A stretch of DNA of 64,000 nucleotides from Butyricimonas faecihominis (GCF_033096445.1 NZ_AP028155.1:1431880-1495879); one strand, 5' to 3'. Positions 7,693 through 17,983 are shown, counted from the first letter of the stretch. Notes: generated by a model not told the origin, from the sequence alone. Program-made: numbers and translations.

Positions 7693-10600
7693 ATGAAAAA
7701 AAACAGAAACACTTGTCACTTAACGGGAGAAGTGTTGCAAAAAAGTTACAAAATCATGAAGCTAACATTTATCATGATCATGGGTTTCACCCTCGCATCA
7801 TTTGCAGAAGGAAGAGCCCAAACGGGAAGGATTAATTTCAAAGCAGACCGGATTCCGGCAGAAATGGTGATCCAGCAGTTAAAAGCACTCACTCATTACC
7901 GTTTTCTTTACAATCACGAAGAAATCAGACAATTACCGGCAAAACAGATGGATTTGAAGGATGCCACGATCGAAGAAGTCCTGCAAGTATTTCTTGCCGG
8001 GTCGAAACTGGCTTACACGATTGAAGACGACGTGATTATCATTTCACCGAAATTAAAAAGCCAAACGGCACAACAAGTGAAAGAAATCAAAATCACGGGA
8101 AAAGTTCGCGATGAACAGGGACAAGAGCTACCCGGTGTGACGATCCAGATAAAAGGGACCGAACGCGGAACAGCAACCGCAGTGAACGGGACATACAGCC
8201 TTTCGGTTCCCACTAGCATCGGTGAAAACTTTATCCTAGTATTCTCGTTTGTCGGGATGCAAACACAAGAGATTCCTTACACGGGCAAAGATACCATTAA
8301 TATTGTCATGAAGGAAAATGTGAAAGTGGAGGACGAGGTGGTTGTGGTTGGATACGGAATAACCCGGGTAAAGGACTTCACGGGATCGGTATCTACAGTG
8401 AAAGTATCTGAGATAAAAGATGTCCCGTACATTAGCGTGGATGATGCCTTAGCCGGTAAGGCTTCCGGGGTATCCGTGGTCAAGGCAGACGGCTCTCCCG
8501 GTGGAGCAGTACGTATCCGTATTCGAGGTGGGGCGTCGTTGCTGGGAACGAATGACCCGCTATACGTGATAGACGGGATCCCGATGGTCGTGTCAAATAA
8601 TTATATCACAGAATCTGATATTGTTAACCCGATAGAATCTAATAATTACGGGGAAGACTTCAATAACAGTGTTCAAGGTGCTTTTTTACGGGGATTAAAT
8701 AATTTATCCGGATTAAACATCGCGGATATTGAAAGTATCGACATCCTGAAAGATGCATCCGCAACGGCAATTTACGGGTCGAAAGCCGCTAATGGAGTGG
8801 TTATTATCACGACTAAAAAAGGACGCAAAGAAAGTAAGCCACAATTAAACCTGAATTATTACATCGGGATTTCCACCCCGAACAAAGAAAAAGTTCTGAA
8901 CGCAGAACAATATAAATCGACACTAAAGGAAGCAGCCCAGACGTACCTCGATGCCCGTGAAAAAGCAGGAGAACCTTTGACCGGAAGTGACGTGGAACAA
9001 GCGCAAGCTATTTTGAACAACCCGGATTATTTCGGTGACACGGATACAGATTGGCTGGATCTCGTGCTACGCACGGGGGTTACCCAAAATCTGGATCTTT
9101 CGGTTGCCGGTGGGGGTGTCAATTCCCGTTACTACACGTCACTATCTTACACCGGACAGGAGGGAACCTTAATTAAAACCGATTTCCAACGGATATCCGG
9201 TAAGATCAGTCTTGACAGTGATATTTCCAAGTATTTCAGGTTAAACACCAATCTGAATTTCGGGTACACGAAATCCAACATTACTAACGGTGTCTACGGA
9301 CAGGCCTTATACGCACCTCCAACATTTGCCCCATACAACGAAGACGGTACATACGCTATACTTGAATTAGGATACAATTATCAAGGTTACCAGAACCCTC
9401 TGGCAGTAGCTTCCTGCACGAACCAAGCAAAGACATACACTTTCATGGGATCCGTTGCCGGGGAGATAAGTATCCTGAAAGATTTGAAATTCAAAAGTAC
9501 GGTTTCAATCAATTATAGCAGTTACAACCAGCTAAGCTATACTCCAAGTTACGTGGATATAGGTAATTACATGGGAAAAACAAGTTCTGAAAACGGAACC
9601 GGATCTCAATCCCATTCGACAACACTGGATATATTTTTCGAAAATACATTGACATGGGACAAAGAAATAAACGAGAACCATCGTTTCAATTTATTGGTAG
9701 GTACTTCATGGGAAGAACACCGAAGCGATTTCTTTTCAGCCGCGGGCAAGGGTTATCCGGATGACAAGCAATTAAACAACCTGAGTTCTGCAGCTCACGC
9801 ATCCAAAGTACAGGGAGCTACCCCGGAGAGCCAAAATTCGTTATTATCATTTTATGCCAGAGCAAACTACGTTTGGAAGGATCGCTACCTATTCACATTC
9901 ACGGGACGCGCAGATGCATCTTCCAAATTTGCCCCGGATAACCAGTATGGATTTTTCCCCTCGGGAGCTATTGCATGGAGAATATCGGAAGAGAACTTTC
10001 TGAAAAGAGCGGAGTGGATTGATGAAATAAAAATTCGTGCAAGCATGGGAAAAACCGGAACACAGAGTATTGGAGACCACATGTGGCGCACGCTTTACAC
10101 ACCGGTATCGTATGGTGACAAAAACGCATTAATCCCCTCGCAACTCGGAAATAGTAGCATTAAATGGGAATCCACCGTACAAAAAGATCTCGGGATTGAC
10201 TTCTCTTTCGCACAAGGACGTTTGGGCGGAACATTCGGGTATTACCACAAGGTAACTGATGGCGCATTATTAAATATGACCCCGGCCCCAAGTAGCTCGT
10301 ACTCGACTGTTGTATTCAATATTGCCAAAATTCGAAATCAAGGGGTGGAATTTGATATTCATGGAGATTTCATTCGTAAAAAGCATTTCCGCTGGACGGG
10401 AGCGCTGAATATCTCCCGGAATATATCTAAAGTATTGGATATAAACGGAGGTCCCTTCTCCGACCCCAATAACCGTGATGCATTGAATTTGGGAACCAGC
10501 GTGGTAAAAGAAGGCGAACCCCTAGGACTACTTTATGGACGGGTAGCTACAGGCATCATAAAAACAGAAGAACAACTGGCTGCCGCCAAGGAGGCATTTC

Positions 10601-11190
10601 CCTACTACACGAGTTTCGATCCCTATCTAGACTTGGGAGACATCGCTTTCGAATATGAAGATGGCTACTGGAAAGAAGACGTGATCGGACGTTCGACACC
10701 GGATTTCTTCGGTGGTTACACGAACACCTTCACGTGGAAACAATTCACTCTAACCGCACTATTTACATTCTCGTATGGTAACGATTTAATATACCAAAAA
10801 GACGTGAGCGATTCAGGCATGTCAAGTTTAGCCAACCGGGGTACACGAGTATTAAACCATTACAGCGAAACGAACACCTCCTCCAATCGCCCGAGAAGTA
10901 TGTGGGCAGCCACATATATGCTAACAAGTTTAAACGTGTATGATGCTTCTTATTTAAAATTGAAAACACTCACGTTAAACTACAATCTTCCCGCAAGCAT
11001 CTGTCAAAAAGTCAAGATCAAATCCGCTTCCATATATGGAACGGCAACCAATGTGTTCACACTTACCTCTTATCCCGGACCAGATCCCGAAGTAAGCGAT
11101 GACCCGGGAAGCGTGATCGGGGGAGGACGGGATGCCAGCACCTACCCTACCGCAAAATCATACACGTTTGGCATAAGAATAGGTTTTTAA
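7693..11190 (+). CDS. SusC/RagA-family TonB-dependent receptor with STN domain
   Basis: 1165-residue outer-membrane transporter. Signal peptide in the first about 43 residues (cleavage near GRAQ; a second possible start is Met22). STN signalling domain about 46-115 (FKADRIPAEMVIQQLKALTHYRFLYN), carboxypeptidase-regulatory-like beta domain about 128-210 (ITGKVRDEQGQELPGVTIQI), TonB box/plug from about 215 (DEVVVVGYGITRVKDFTGSV, RIRIRGGASLLGTNDPLYVIDG) and a 22-strand barrel ending SYTFGIRIGF. The STN domain couples transport to the FecR/sigma pair upstream. The SusD partner starts 16 bp downstream. The imported ligand is unknown; no glycoside hydrolase is encoded nearby, which argues against a classic polysaccharide locus. 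Confidence 0.93.
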   Translation: MKKNRNTCHLTGEVLQKSYKIMKLTFIMIMGFTLASFAEGRAQTGRINFKADRIPAEMVIQQLKALTHYRFLYNHEEIRQLPAKQMDLKDATIEEVLQVFLAGSKLAYTIEDDVIIISPKLKSQTAQQVKEIKITGKVRDEQGQELPGVTIQIKGTERGTATAVNGTYSLSVPTSIGENFILVFSFVGMQTQEIPYTGKDTINIVMKENVKVEDEVVVVGYGITRVKDFTGSVSTVKVSEIKDVPYISVDDALAGKASGVSVVKADGSPGGAVRIRIRGGASLLGTNDPLYVIDGIPMVVSNNYITESDIVNPIESNNYGEDFNNSVQGAFLRGLNNLSGLNIADIESIDILKDASATAIYGSKAANGVVIITTKKGRKESKPQLNLNYYIGISTPNKEKVLNAEQYKSTLKEAAQTYLDAREKAGEPLTGSDVEQAQAILNNPDYFGDTDTDWLDLVLRTGVTQNLDLSVAGGGVNSRYYTSLSYTGQEGTLIKTDFQRISGKISLDSDISKYFRLNTNLNFGYTKSNITNGVYGQALYAPPTFAPYNEDGTYAILELGYNYQGYQNPLAVASCTNQAKTYTFMGSVAGEISILKDLKFKSTVSINYSSYNQLSYTPSYVDIGNYMGKTSSENGTGSQSHSTTLDIFFENTLTWDKEINENHRFNLLVGTSWEEHRSDFFSAAGKGYPDDKQLNNLSSAAHASKVQGATPESQNSLLSFYARANYVWKDRYLFTFTGRADASSKFAPDNQYGFFPSGAIAWRISEENFLKRAEWIDEIKIRASMGKTGTQSIGDHMWRTLYTPVSYGDKNALIPSQLGNSSIKWESTVQKDLGIDFSFAQGRLGGTFGYYHKVTDGALLNMTPAPSSSYSTVVFNIAKIRNQGVEFDIHGDFIRKKHFRWTGALNISRNISKVLDINGGPFSDPNNRDALNLGTSVVKEGEPLGLLYGRVATGIIKTEEQLAAAKEAFPYYTSFDPYLDLGDIAFEYEDGYWKEDVIGRSTPDFFGGYTNTFTWKQFTLTALFTFSYGNDLIYQKDVSDSGMSSLANRGTRVLNHYSETNTSSNRPRSMWAATYMLTSLNVYDASYLKLKTLTLNYNLPASICQKVKIKSASIYGTATNVFTLTSYPGPDPEVSDDPGSVIGGGRDASTYPTAKSYTFGIRIGF

Positions 11191-11206
11191 ACAAATAAAT
11201 TGAATT

Positions 11207-12631
11207 ATGAAACAGACCTTTATATATATATTCATGTTCTTGAGTATCATATCCCAGACAAGTTGCGAAGATCAACTCAACGCCTTACCGACTCAATCGA
11301 AAGTAGAGGGAAACGTGATTGTCGATCAAGCCAGTGCCGAAATAGCATTAAATGGCGTGTACTACCGATTTGCCTCGGGAGGAGAATCTCAGGACGAACC
11401 AGCCATTTTATGGGCAAGTTATCACGAACTAACTTCTCCCATACTTACAGGATACTTCACGTATGCATTCGGAGGTTCTCCCCTTGAAGAAACATTTTAT
11501 CCAACAGATAATAATATTTTAAATACATGGTCGAATGCTTACTCCTTAATTAATGCAGCCAACGGGGTAATCGAACAGATGGAAGCATTATCCTCCACGT
11601 TATTCACGGGAAACCGCAAGGCAGAAATCATTGCCGAGGCAAAATTAATGCGAGCATACGGACACTACAATTTGCTGCGTTATTTCTGCCGTTTTGATGA
11701 CACGGAGAGTGAATACGGGGCTCTGATCCGTGATGAATTTGTCACGACAAATAATATCGCAAAAAGCAGGAGTGACGTGAAGTCCACATACACGTTCATA
11801 CTGGAAGACCTCGAAGAAGCCATTAAAAACGCCCCGCTAGAAAACAAGAATATTTACGGGAATCAATGGATTGCCAAAGCCATGAAAGCAAGAGTATTGA
11901 TTTTACGGGGTGAAGGTACAGATTATACAGATGTGGTCACGATCACAACTGATATCATTGATAACGGTCCCTACGAATTGGAAGAACATGTTGAAGATAT
12001 ATTCAACACGAAAGGTCTAACGAGCAAAGAGGTCATGTTAGGGATTCAACCCTTAGCAAACCAAACAGCCAGATATGGTACTTACTGGCAGGAATATAAT
12101 TCTATGGCCATGTACACAGCGATGCCGAGTTTCATGTCTCTGATCGAGAATGATCCCCGAAAAGATTGGATGCTCATAGCACAAAAGCGTTATAATGACC
12201 CGACACTAACGGACTACGGTATTGTAAAAGGAATATCGGGAAACAAAAAAGAAGAATCTATTGCCATACGTTTGACTGAAATGTACTTACTAAAGGCAGA
12301 AGCGATCGTCCTTTCCGGGGGAAAACTGGAGGATGCAAAAAATCTATTAAAAACAGTCTCGGGCCATGCGGGAATAACTGATTTTTCCGTCATAGATGCC
12401 ATCACGAACCGGGATGAACTACGTTTGGAAATTTATAAAGAAACCGTCAAAAATTTAATATTTGAAGACGGGATAGAGTGGACCGCCATGACACGATTAC
12501 CGTTAGAGGAAATCTTGAAGATCAAACCCGCCATAAAGGAATATAATTACACGATACTCCCCATCCCGGCAACAGAATTCGAGAAAAATCCCACTATTGG
12601 AAGTCAGAATCCCGGATACAGCAAAATTTAA
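11207..12631 (+). CDS. SusD/RagB-family surface lipoprotein
   Basis: 474 residues. Signal peptide with lipobox ending at Cys20 (IISQTSC), so it is anchored by Lgt/Lsp processing and probably exported to the cell surface. The early SusD-like part contains the helical stretch NAANGVIEQMEAL with EAKLMRAYGHYNLLRYF, a hallmark of SusD TPR-like helices. The C-terminus (IEWTAMTRLPLEEILKIKP... ILPIPATEFEKNPTIGSQNPGY) is the typical SusD ending. It would form the lid over the SusC barrel. At 474 residues it is slightly shorter than most SusD proteins. Confidence 0.9.
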   Translation: MKQTFIYIFMFLSIISQTSCEDQLNALPTQSKVEGNVIVDQASAEIALNGVYYRFASGGESQDEPAILWASYHELTSPILTGYFTYAFGGSPLEETFYPTDNNILNTWSNAYSLINAANGVIEQMEALSSTLFTGNRKAEIIAEAKLMRAYGHYNLLRYFCRFDDTESEYGALIRDEFVTTNNIAKSRSDVKSTYTFILEDLEEAIKNAPLENKNIYGNQWIAKAMKARVLILRGEGTDYTDVVTITTDIIDNGPYELEEHVEDIFNTKGLTSKEVMLGIQPLANQTARYGTYWQEYNSMAMYTAMPSFMSLIENDPRKDWMLIAQKRYNDPTLTDYGIVKGISGNKKEESIAIRLTEMYLLKAEAIVLSGGKLEDAKNLLKTVSGHAGITDFSVIDAITNRDELRLEIYKETVKNLIFEDGIEWTAMTRLPLEEILKIKPAIKEYNYTILPIPATEFEKNPTIGSQNPGYSKI

Positions 12632-12643
12632 AACATTATTTAT

Positions 12644-13795
12644 ATGAAAAAATCAATCGTATTCTTCGCCGCACTTGTATTAAGCACAACAATACTCCTT
12701 GGGCAAAATACTAAATTCACGCTCAACGGAAAAATAGAAGGCATGACTTCCGGTAGCCTCTATTTCGGACACACGGATAACAACGGGCAATACCTGAAAA
12801 AGACAATTCCAGTGGAAAACGGTAAATTTAAACTAGAAGGAAATATTTCCGAACCCACGCAAGTGTTGTTGTGTTTAGATTCAACTATCCAGCTCATGGA
12901 CGATCCGAATCTAGCCGATTTCTGGATCGAAGCCACCACCATGCACATGGAAGTAACTGTCGGGGCATTTAAAGAGTTTAAACTTACCGGTTCGAAAACA
13001 AATGACGAAGAGCAAGAATTAAGACGTCTCCAAGCTCCTATACGAAAAGAAATGCAACCGCTTCTGGATGCTTACCGGGCAGAAAAAGATCACGAGAAAG
13101 CCGCCGTTATCCGTGAACAATTCGAACCTTATAACGACCGAATGAACAGGATCACAGATGAATTCATCCGAACCCATCCCGACTCTTATCTAGCCCCCTA
13201 TCTCATGCGCTTCCGGTTGATGTCGTTGCCTGCCGATGAAGTTGAAAACGCCTATAACCAATGGACGGAACGGGTAAAAAACAGTAGTTCGGGCAAGGAA
13301 ATAGCAGGGGAGATAGTTAAATTAAAAAAAGGTTCTCCGGGAAGTGTTGCCACCCCGTTCAACCGGAAAGATGTCAACAACGAAACATTCAACCTCTCCG
13401 AGTTAAAAGGTAAAAAATATGTTCTTCTGGATTTCTGGGCCAGCTGGTGTGTCCCTTGCCGTAAAGGTAATCCACACTTAAAGACATTATACGAAAAATA
13501 CGCAAGTATGGGATTCGAAATCGTGTGTATCGCGTCTGACGATGACACCCCAGAAAAGTGGAAAAAAGCTATTGAAGAAGACGGGATCGGGCATTTTCGC
13601 CACATTTTAAGTGGCCTGAAAAGCACGGCTAACGGCTACGACACCTCCGAGGACATCGGAGAATGGTATGGTATCCACTCACTACCCACGAAAATTCTAA
13701 TTGATAAAAACGGCACCATCATTGGACGTTACGGGGGAGGAGGCGAACCGCAAGAGAATTTGGATCAAAAATTAATAGAAATATTCGAAAAATGA
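12644..13795 (+). CDS. TlpA-like thioredoxin-fold protein with DUF4369 domain (1)
   Basis: 383 residues with an N-terminal signal peptide (no lipobox; cleavage near LLGQ). An N-terminal DUF4369 beta domain (FTLNGKIEGMTSGSLYFGHTDNN) is followed by a helical linker and a TlpA/ResA-type thioredoxin domain with WASWCVPCRKGNP (CxxC) around residue 267 and the cis-Pro loop SLPTKILID. It probably acts as a periplasmic disulfide reductase. It starts 13 bp after the SusD gene and overlaps the next gene by 4 bp, so it is part of the same operon. Confidence 0.87.
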   Translation: MKKSIVFFAALVLSTTILLGQNTKFTLNGKIEGMTSGSLYFGHTDNNGQYLKKTIPVENGKFKLEGNISEPTQVLLCLDSTIQLMDDPNLADFWIEATTMHMEVTVGAFKEFKLTGSKTNDEEQELRRLQAPIRKEMQPLLDAYRAEKDHEKAAVIREQFEPYNDRMNRITDEFIRTHPDSYLAPYLMRFRLMSLPADEVENAYNQWTERVKNSSSGKEIAGEIVKLKKGSPGSVATPFNRKDVNNETFNLSELKGKKYVLLDFWASWCVPCRKGNPHLKTLYEKYASMGFEIVCIASDDDTPEKWKKAIEEDGIGHFRHILSGLKSTANGYDTSEDIGEWYGIHSLPTKILIDKNGTIIGRYGGGGEPQENLDQKLIEIFEK

Positions 13796-14970
13796 AAAAA
13801 ATGACAATTATCGGATTAATCGGGTTAACAATTTTAGCCTGTCAATCCAACAAGGATGGTTACACTATCAAGGGAAATATTGAAGGTGCTGGAAACGGAA
13901 CCGCAATCATGACAATTCCCGTCGGGAGAGAAGAAGTCACAACCGGGGACACGGTAAAAATGAAGGACGGGAACTTTACCTTCACGGGAAAACTGGAAGA
14001 ACCCACCATGATCGTGATTCAAATTTGCCCAGATAAGGAAAAAACGGCATCCTTTAGCTTTATCGGGGAAAATAACCCGATCACTCTCGCTGGAAAATGG
14101 GCAGATGTTATCGACCAATACGGGTATCGGGGTATACCGAATGTTGATGTGACAGGTTCATTAAACGAAAAAATATACCAAGAAATCAGTAACGTTCGGG
14201 AAAAGTTGATGCAAGAACCCCGCTTTAAGAAATACGCAGAAGTACAAACTAAATTGAATGAACTCCATAATGGTGAGGATAAAGAAGCCTTCTACAAGTA
14301 TCAAGCAGAAACCGAGGCGATAACCAAAGAATTCAACAATGAGGTGCGGAAGCAACAAAAAGAATTGATCCTGAAAAATGACACGATAGAAGCAGTAGCA
14401 TACTATTTAAATTTCCTTCAGAATGACATGGAGTTAGCTGAATTGGAACAAGTATTCAAGGCCTTATCTCCTAAAGTACAAAACAGCTCATTCGCTAAAG
14501 ATGTTAGAGAGGAAATTGCAGCAAGAATTCGGGTGCAACCGGGAATGCCGGCCCCGGACTTCACGCTGGAAACACCCGATGGAGCAAAATTATCCTTATC
14601 AGATTTGCGAGGGAAATACGTGATTCTGGATTTCTGGGCTTCTTGGTGTCGTCCTTGCAGAGCCTCTTTCCCTGAAATGAAAAAACTATACGCAGAATAC
14701 CATAAAAAAGGGGTTGAAATACTCGGAATCACGAATGATAGCCGGAAAACCGACTGGCTTAAAGCGTTGGAAGAAGACAACCTCCCGTGGTTACAAGTCA
14801 TCGATGAATATCCGATACGCAATACACCTGCCAAAGTAGCCACGCTCTACGCTATCCCTTACCTTCCCACGTTGATGCTGATCGACCCGGATGGAAAAAT
14901 CGTCGGGAAAGCAAAAGACAAGCACGAGCTGAAAACGTGGCTGGACGAACGGTTAGCAAACAAGAAATAA
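13792..14970 (+). CDS. TlpA-like thioredoxin-fold lipoprotein with DUF4369 domain (2)
   Basis: 392 residues; paralogue of the preceding gene, overlapping it by an ATGA. It has a lipobox (LTILAC, Cys17), so unlike its neighbour it is membrane-anchored. N-terminal DUF4369 (YTIKGNIEGAGNGTAIMTIP), a helical coiled linker, then a thioredoxin domain with WASWCRPCRASFP and the cis-Pro loop IPYLPTLMLID. The two paralogues differ in anchoring and CxxC dipeptide (VP versus RP), which suggests different redox partners. Such pairs recur in bacteroidal sigma/FecR/SusCD loci; the redox role in uptake is inference. Confidence 0.87.
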   Translation: MKKMTIIGLIGLTILACQSNKDGYTIKGNIEGAGNGTAIMTIPVGREEVTTGDTVKMKDGNFTFTGKLEEPTMIVIQICPDKEKTASFSFIGENNPITLAGKWADVIDQYGYRGIPNVDVTGSLNEKIYQEISNVREKLMQEPRFKKYAEVQTKLNELHNGEDKEAFYKYQAETEAITKEFNNEVRKQQKELILKNDTIEAVAYYLNFLQNDMELAELEQVFKALSPKVQNSSFAKDVREEIAARIRVQPGMPAPDFTLETPDGAKLSLSDLRGKYVILDFWASWCRPCRASFPEMKKLYAEYHKKGVEILGITNDSRKTDWLKALEEDNLPWLQVIDEYPIRNTPAKVATLYAIPYLPTLMLIDPDGKIVGKAKDKHELKTWLDERLANKK

Positions 14971-15035
14971 GAGATCTTTATTTCTTGTTGATTATTCTAA
15001 ATCATAAAAGGTAAATAATCCTTCTTCATTTATTG

Positions 15036-15077
15036 ACAACCTCTCTCTGTATACAATAGGGAGAGGTTGCCTTTTTA
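15036..15077 (+). terminator. Rho-independent terminator after the SusCD/TlpA operon
   Basis: CAACCTCTCTCTGTATACAA and the complementary GGGAGAGGTTG form a stem of about 13 pairs followed by CTTTTTAT. It lies 65 bp downstream of the second TlpA gene. Confidence 0.8.
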
Positions 15078-15145
15078 TATCACTCTTTAAACTGCCTTGA
15101 AAAAATTGCATGAAATTCATCGAAACAAAAAATAAGGCTCTACAC

Positions 15146-15176
15146 CCTGCATATTCCGAGAAATTGACTATCTTTG
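15146..15176 (+). promoter_or_regulatory. Probable guaB promoter
   Basis: TATCTTTG at 15169-15176 fits the -7 element; CCTG at 15146-15149 is a poor -33 at 19 bp spacing. The predicted start would give a leader of about 30 nt before the guaB ATG. Confidence 0.45.
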
Positions 15177-15212
15177 CCCAATTTTTAATCAAACCGCATA
15201 AAGATAAATTCT

Positions 15213-16712
15213 ATGGCAATCTATTTGGACGATGTATCAAGAACTTTCGGAGAATATCTGCTTATTCCCGGTCTGACCACGAAACAGTGTATCCCAACCA
15301 ACGTTTCATTGAAAACACCCTTGGTGAAGTATAAAAAAGGCGAGAAATCAGCCATTGAACTGAACATCCCGTTTGTTTCAGCGATTATGCAGTCCGTTTC
15401 CGATTCTGGATTGGCAATTGCACTTGCCCGGAACGGGGGATTGTCATTTATCTTCGGTTCGCAACCTATCGAATCACAGGCAGAAATGGTTCGCAAGGTA
15501 AAGAAATTCAAAGCCGGGTTCGTTACCAGTGACTCCAACATCACCCCGGAAGCCACTTTGGCAGACGTGCTTGCTTTGGTGAAACGCACGGGACATACCA
15601 CGATGGGAGTTACCCATGACGGAACCCCGAACGGCAAATTATTGGGTATAGTAACCAGCCGGGATTACCGGGGAGAAAAAGACCCGAAAGACAGAAAGGT
15701 GAAAGAATTCATGACTCCCTTCTCCAAATTAACCGTCGGAGAAATCGGGATGACCCTGAGCGAGGCAAACCAAATCATCTGGGATCATAAACTAAACACC
15801 TTACCGATCATCGATAAAGATCAAAACCTTGCTTACTTCGTGTTCCGCAAGGACTACGATAGCCACAAAGATAACCCGAATGAATTATTAAACACCACGG
15901 ACAAGAAATTACTGGTAGGTGCCGGGATTAATTCCCGTGATTACAAAGAACGTGTTCCCGCGTTAGTAGAAGCCGGGGTGGACGTTTTATGTATCGATTC
16001 ATCCGACGGTTTCTCCGAATGGCAAAAAGAAACATTACAATGGATTAAACAAGAATACAACGGCAAAGTACTCGTTGGTGCCGGAAACGTGGTAGATCAG
16101 GCCGGATTCCGTTATCTGGTGGAAGCCGGGGCTGACTTTATCAAAGTGGGCATCGGTGGAGGTTCCATCTGTATCACCCGCGAGCAGAAAGGTATCGGCC
16201 GCGGACAGGCAACAGCCGTGATTGACGTGGCCAAAGCCCGTGACAAATACTTCGAGGATACCGGTATCTACGTTCCGATTTGTAGTGATGGCGGTCTCGT
16301 ACATGACTACCACATGGTGTTGGCTCTTGCCATGGGTGCCGATTTCTTGATGATGGGACGTTATTTCGCCCGATTCGACGAATCCCCCACCAAAAAACTA
16401 ATGGTGAATAACTCCTACGTGAAAGAGTACTGGGGAGAAGGTTCTAACCGCGCCCACAACTGGCAACGTTATGATATGGGCGGCAGTGAATCCCTCAAAT
16501 TCGAGGAAGGTGTGGATAGTTACGTTCCATACGCCGGAAAATTAAAAGACAATTTGGACGTGACCATCGGTAAAATCCGCTCCACGATGTGTAGCTGCGG
16601 AGCAACATCCATCTTTGAATTACAAAAGAATGCTAAAATCACCCTGGTTTCTTCAACCAGTATCGTGGAAGGCGGTGCCCACGACGTGATATTAAAAGAT
16701 CACAACAGATAA
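15213..16712 (+). CDS. guaB: IMP dehydrogenase
   Basis: Cytosolic enzyme that oxidises IMP to XMP with NAD+, the committed step of GMP synthesis. 499 residues. The (beta/alpha)8 barrel is interrupted by a pair of CBS domains (about 110-235). The catalytic loop [19 protein letters not shown], with the nucleophilic Cys, belongs to the subgroup found in Clostridia and Bacteroidetes rather than the E. coli type (GSICTTR). The flap contains [15 protein letters not shown]. The start is supported by the family opening ([17 protein letters not shown]). Single-gene unit with its own promoter and terminator. Confidence 0.92.
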   Translation: MAIYLDDVSRTFGEYLLIPGLTTKQCIPTNVSLKTPLVKYKKGEKSAIELNIPFVSAIMQSVSDSGLAIALARNGGLSFIFGSQPIESQAEMVRKVKKFKAGFVTSDSNITPEATLADVLALVKRTGHTTMGVTHDGTPNGKLLGIVTSRDYRGEKDPKDRKVKEFMTPFSKLTVGEIGMTLSEANQIIWDHKLNTLPIIDKDQNLAYFVFRKDYDSHKDNPNELLNTTDKKLLVGAGINSRDYKERVPALVEAGVDVLCIDSSDGFSEWQKETLQWIKQEYNGKVLVGAGNVVDQAGFRYLVEAGADFIKVGIGGGSICITREQKGIGRGQATAVIDVAKARDKYFEDTGIYVPICSDGGLVHDYHMVLALAMGADFLMMGRYFARFDESPTKKLMVNNSYVKEYWGEGSNRAHNWQRYDMGGSESLKFEEGVDSYVPYAGKLKDNLDVTIGKIRSTMCSCGATSIFELQKNAKITLVSSTSIVEGGAHDVILKDHNR

Positions 16713-16719
16713 TATCGAA

Positions 16720-16748
16720 AATCCCGGATTAAACTCCGGGATTTTTTA
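16720..16748. terminator. Terminator between convergent guaB and glycosylase genes
   Basis: AATCCCGGATTAAACTCCGG folds into a stem of about 8 pairs followed by ATTTTTTA on the plus strand. It sits 8 bp after guaB and touches the end of the convergent gene, so it may serve both. Confidence 0.8.
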
Positions 16749-16750
16749 TT

Positions 16751-17593
16751 CTATCTTTCTTCTTGCTGACAAGTGTTGCAATAGTAAATACTACCCCCCA
16801 AATAATTCTCTTTTAATATATAATCCCCGCAGTACACGCAATGGCTCCCCACTGTATCCTTAGACAAGTAAGGAACGTACCCCCCTTTTTGATCAAACAA
16901 ATCCTTCTCGGAACAACGTCCTCCCAGTCGGTATATCTCCCGCAAAACCTTCTTCACACACCCGAAAAGCTCTTCCCTTTTCGCCTGTGAAAGAACCGCA
17001 ATCTTCGTCTTCGGATGTACCCGAGCCAGATACAGAATATCTTGCAACACACCATTTCCCAAACCGGGAATCATCTGATCAGTGGCAAGCAACGCCTTGG
17101 CACTCTTTTTCTGCACCCCTTCGTCATTAATCAAGGACATGAAATACGCCTTGTCAAAAGCATCCGACAACACCTGCGGTTTATTTTTAGCCCCTCCGTA
17201 ATATGACATCAAACCACCCTCGAAAGAATCCCCCACGAAACACCACACGGCGCCGTACATCCTCACGGAAACGATTATGCAACTCTGATCTTCAAACCCG
17301 ATCAGTAACTGGTGCTTGTTCGGTAACTTCGCCTCAGGCTCGTAATACCGGAGGTTTGCCCCGTCGCTAAACACCACCTTGGCATCCCCCACGTTAATTT
17401 GCACCATTCCCCCGTAAGCACAAGCCCCGTCCACCGTCTTACCTAGCAACATCCCCGGGTATGCTTCCGGGTCCCCGTTGAAAAAGGTAAACTTATGCGG
17501 GGTGTAGCAAGGTATAACATCAGTCACGACCTTTCCTTTGATAACCCCGTTCAACTGTTCCGACAAACAAAGCGCTTCAGGTGCTTCTATCAT
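16751..17593 (-). CDS. Fpg/Nei-family DNA glycosylase lacking the N-terminal proline
   Basis: 280 residues with the layout of formamidopyrimidine/endonuclease VIII glycosylases: N-terminal beta domain, helix-two-turn-helix (IPGLGNGVLQDILYLARVHPKTK, about 168-190) and a C-terminal zinc finger with Cys pairs CVYC and CNTC. Family members normally begin MPE or MPEG, with Pro2 as the Schiff-base nucleophile. This one begins MIEAPEA, so Pro2 is Ile and Glu3 is kept. It may use another nucleophile, or be a DNA-binding member without lyase activity. A -7-like element (CAAATATA on the plus strand, 17638-17645) reads toward it. Confidence 0.8.
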   Translation of the reverse strand: MIEAPEALCLSEQLNGVIKGKVVTDVIPCYTPHKFTFFNGDPEAYPGMLLGKTVDGACAYGGMVQINVGDAKVVFSDGANLRYYEPEAKLPNKHQLLIGFEDQSCIIVSVRMYGAVWCFVGDSFEGGLMSYYGGAKNKPQVLSDAFDKAYFMSLINDEGVQKKSAKALLATDQMIPGLGNGVLQDILYLARVHPKTKIAVLSQAKREELFGCVKKVLREIYRLGGRCSEKDLFDQKGGYVPYLSKDTVGSHCVYCGDYILKENYLGGSIYYCNTCQQEER

Positions 17594-17696
17594 AATTCCA
17601 TCATTTAAATTTATACTCTTTCTTCCTCAAATATAATCGAAAAAATGACACAAAACATTTTATTGCTTATCTTCGTTACATCAAAAAACAAAAACT

Positions 17697-17963
17697 ATGA
17701 ATTACAAAGTGACACATTACCCTACCCGGCAACGTTTCGAAATCGAGCTGGAAAACATGACAGCTTATGCTGAATACAGGTTAACGGACAATAGTCTCGA
17801 CATCATTCACACGTTCGTTCCCCCGGCTTTAGAAGGGAGAGGGATCGCAAGCGCGCTCACGGAAACCGCTTATGATTACGCGAGAGCCAATCACCTCAAA
17901 CCGGAAGGCACTTGCTCGTACGCGACCGTGTGGTTGAAACGACATCCGGAATATTTACAATAG
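17697..17963 (+). CDS. Small GNAT-like N-acetyltransferase (YjdJ-type)
   Basis: 88 residues forming a minimal GNAT fold. The acetyl-CoA loop is VPPALEGRGIASALTETAYDYA (GRGIAS is the Q/RxxGxG motif) and the C-terminal part (CSYATVWLKRHPEY) matches the small GNAT_acetyltransf_2 group. The substrate is unknown. It diverges from the glycosylase gene across about 100 bp. Confidence 0.85.
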   Translation: MNYKVTHYPTRQRFEIELENMTAYAEYRLTDNSLDIIHTFVPPALEGRGIASALTETAYDYARANHLKPEGTCSYATVWLKRHPEYLQ

Positions 17964-17983
17964 AAACATTATTCAAGGCTACT

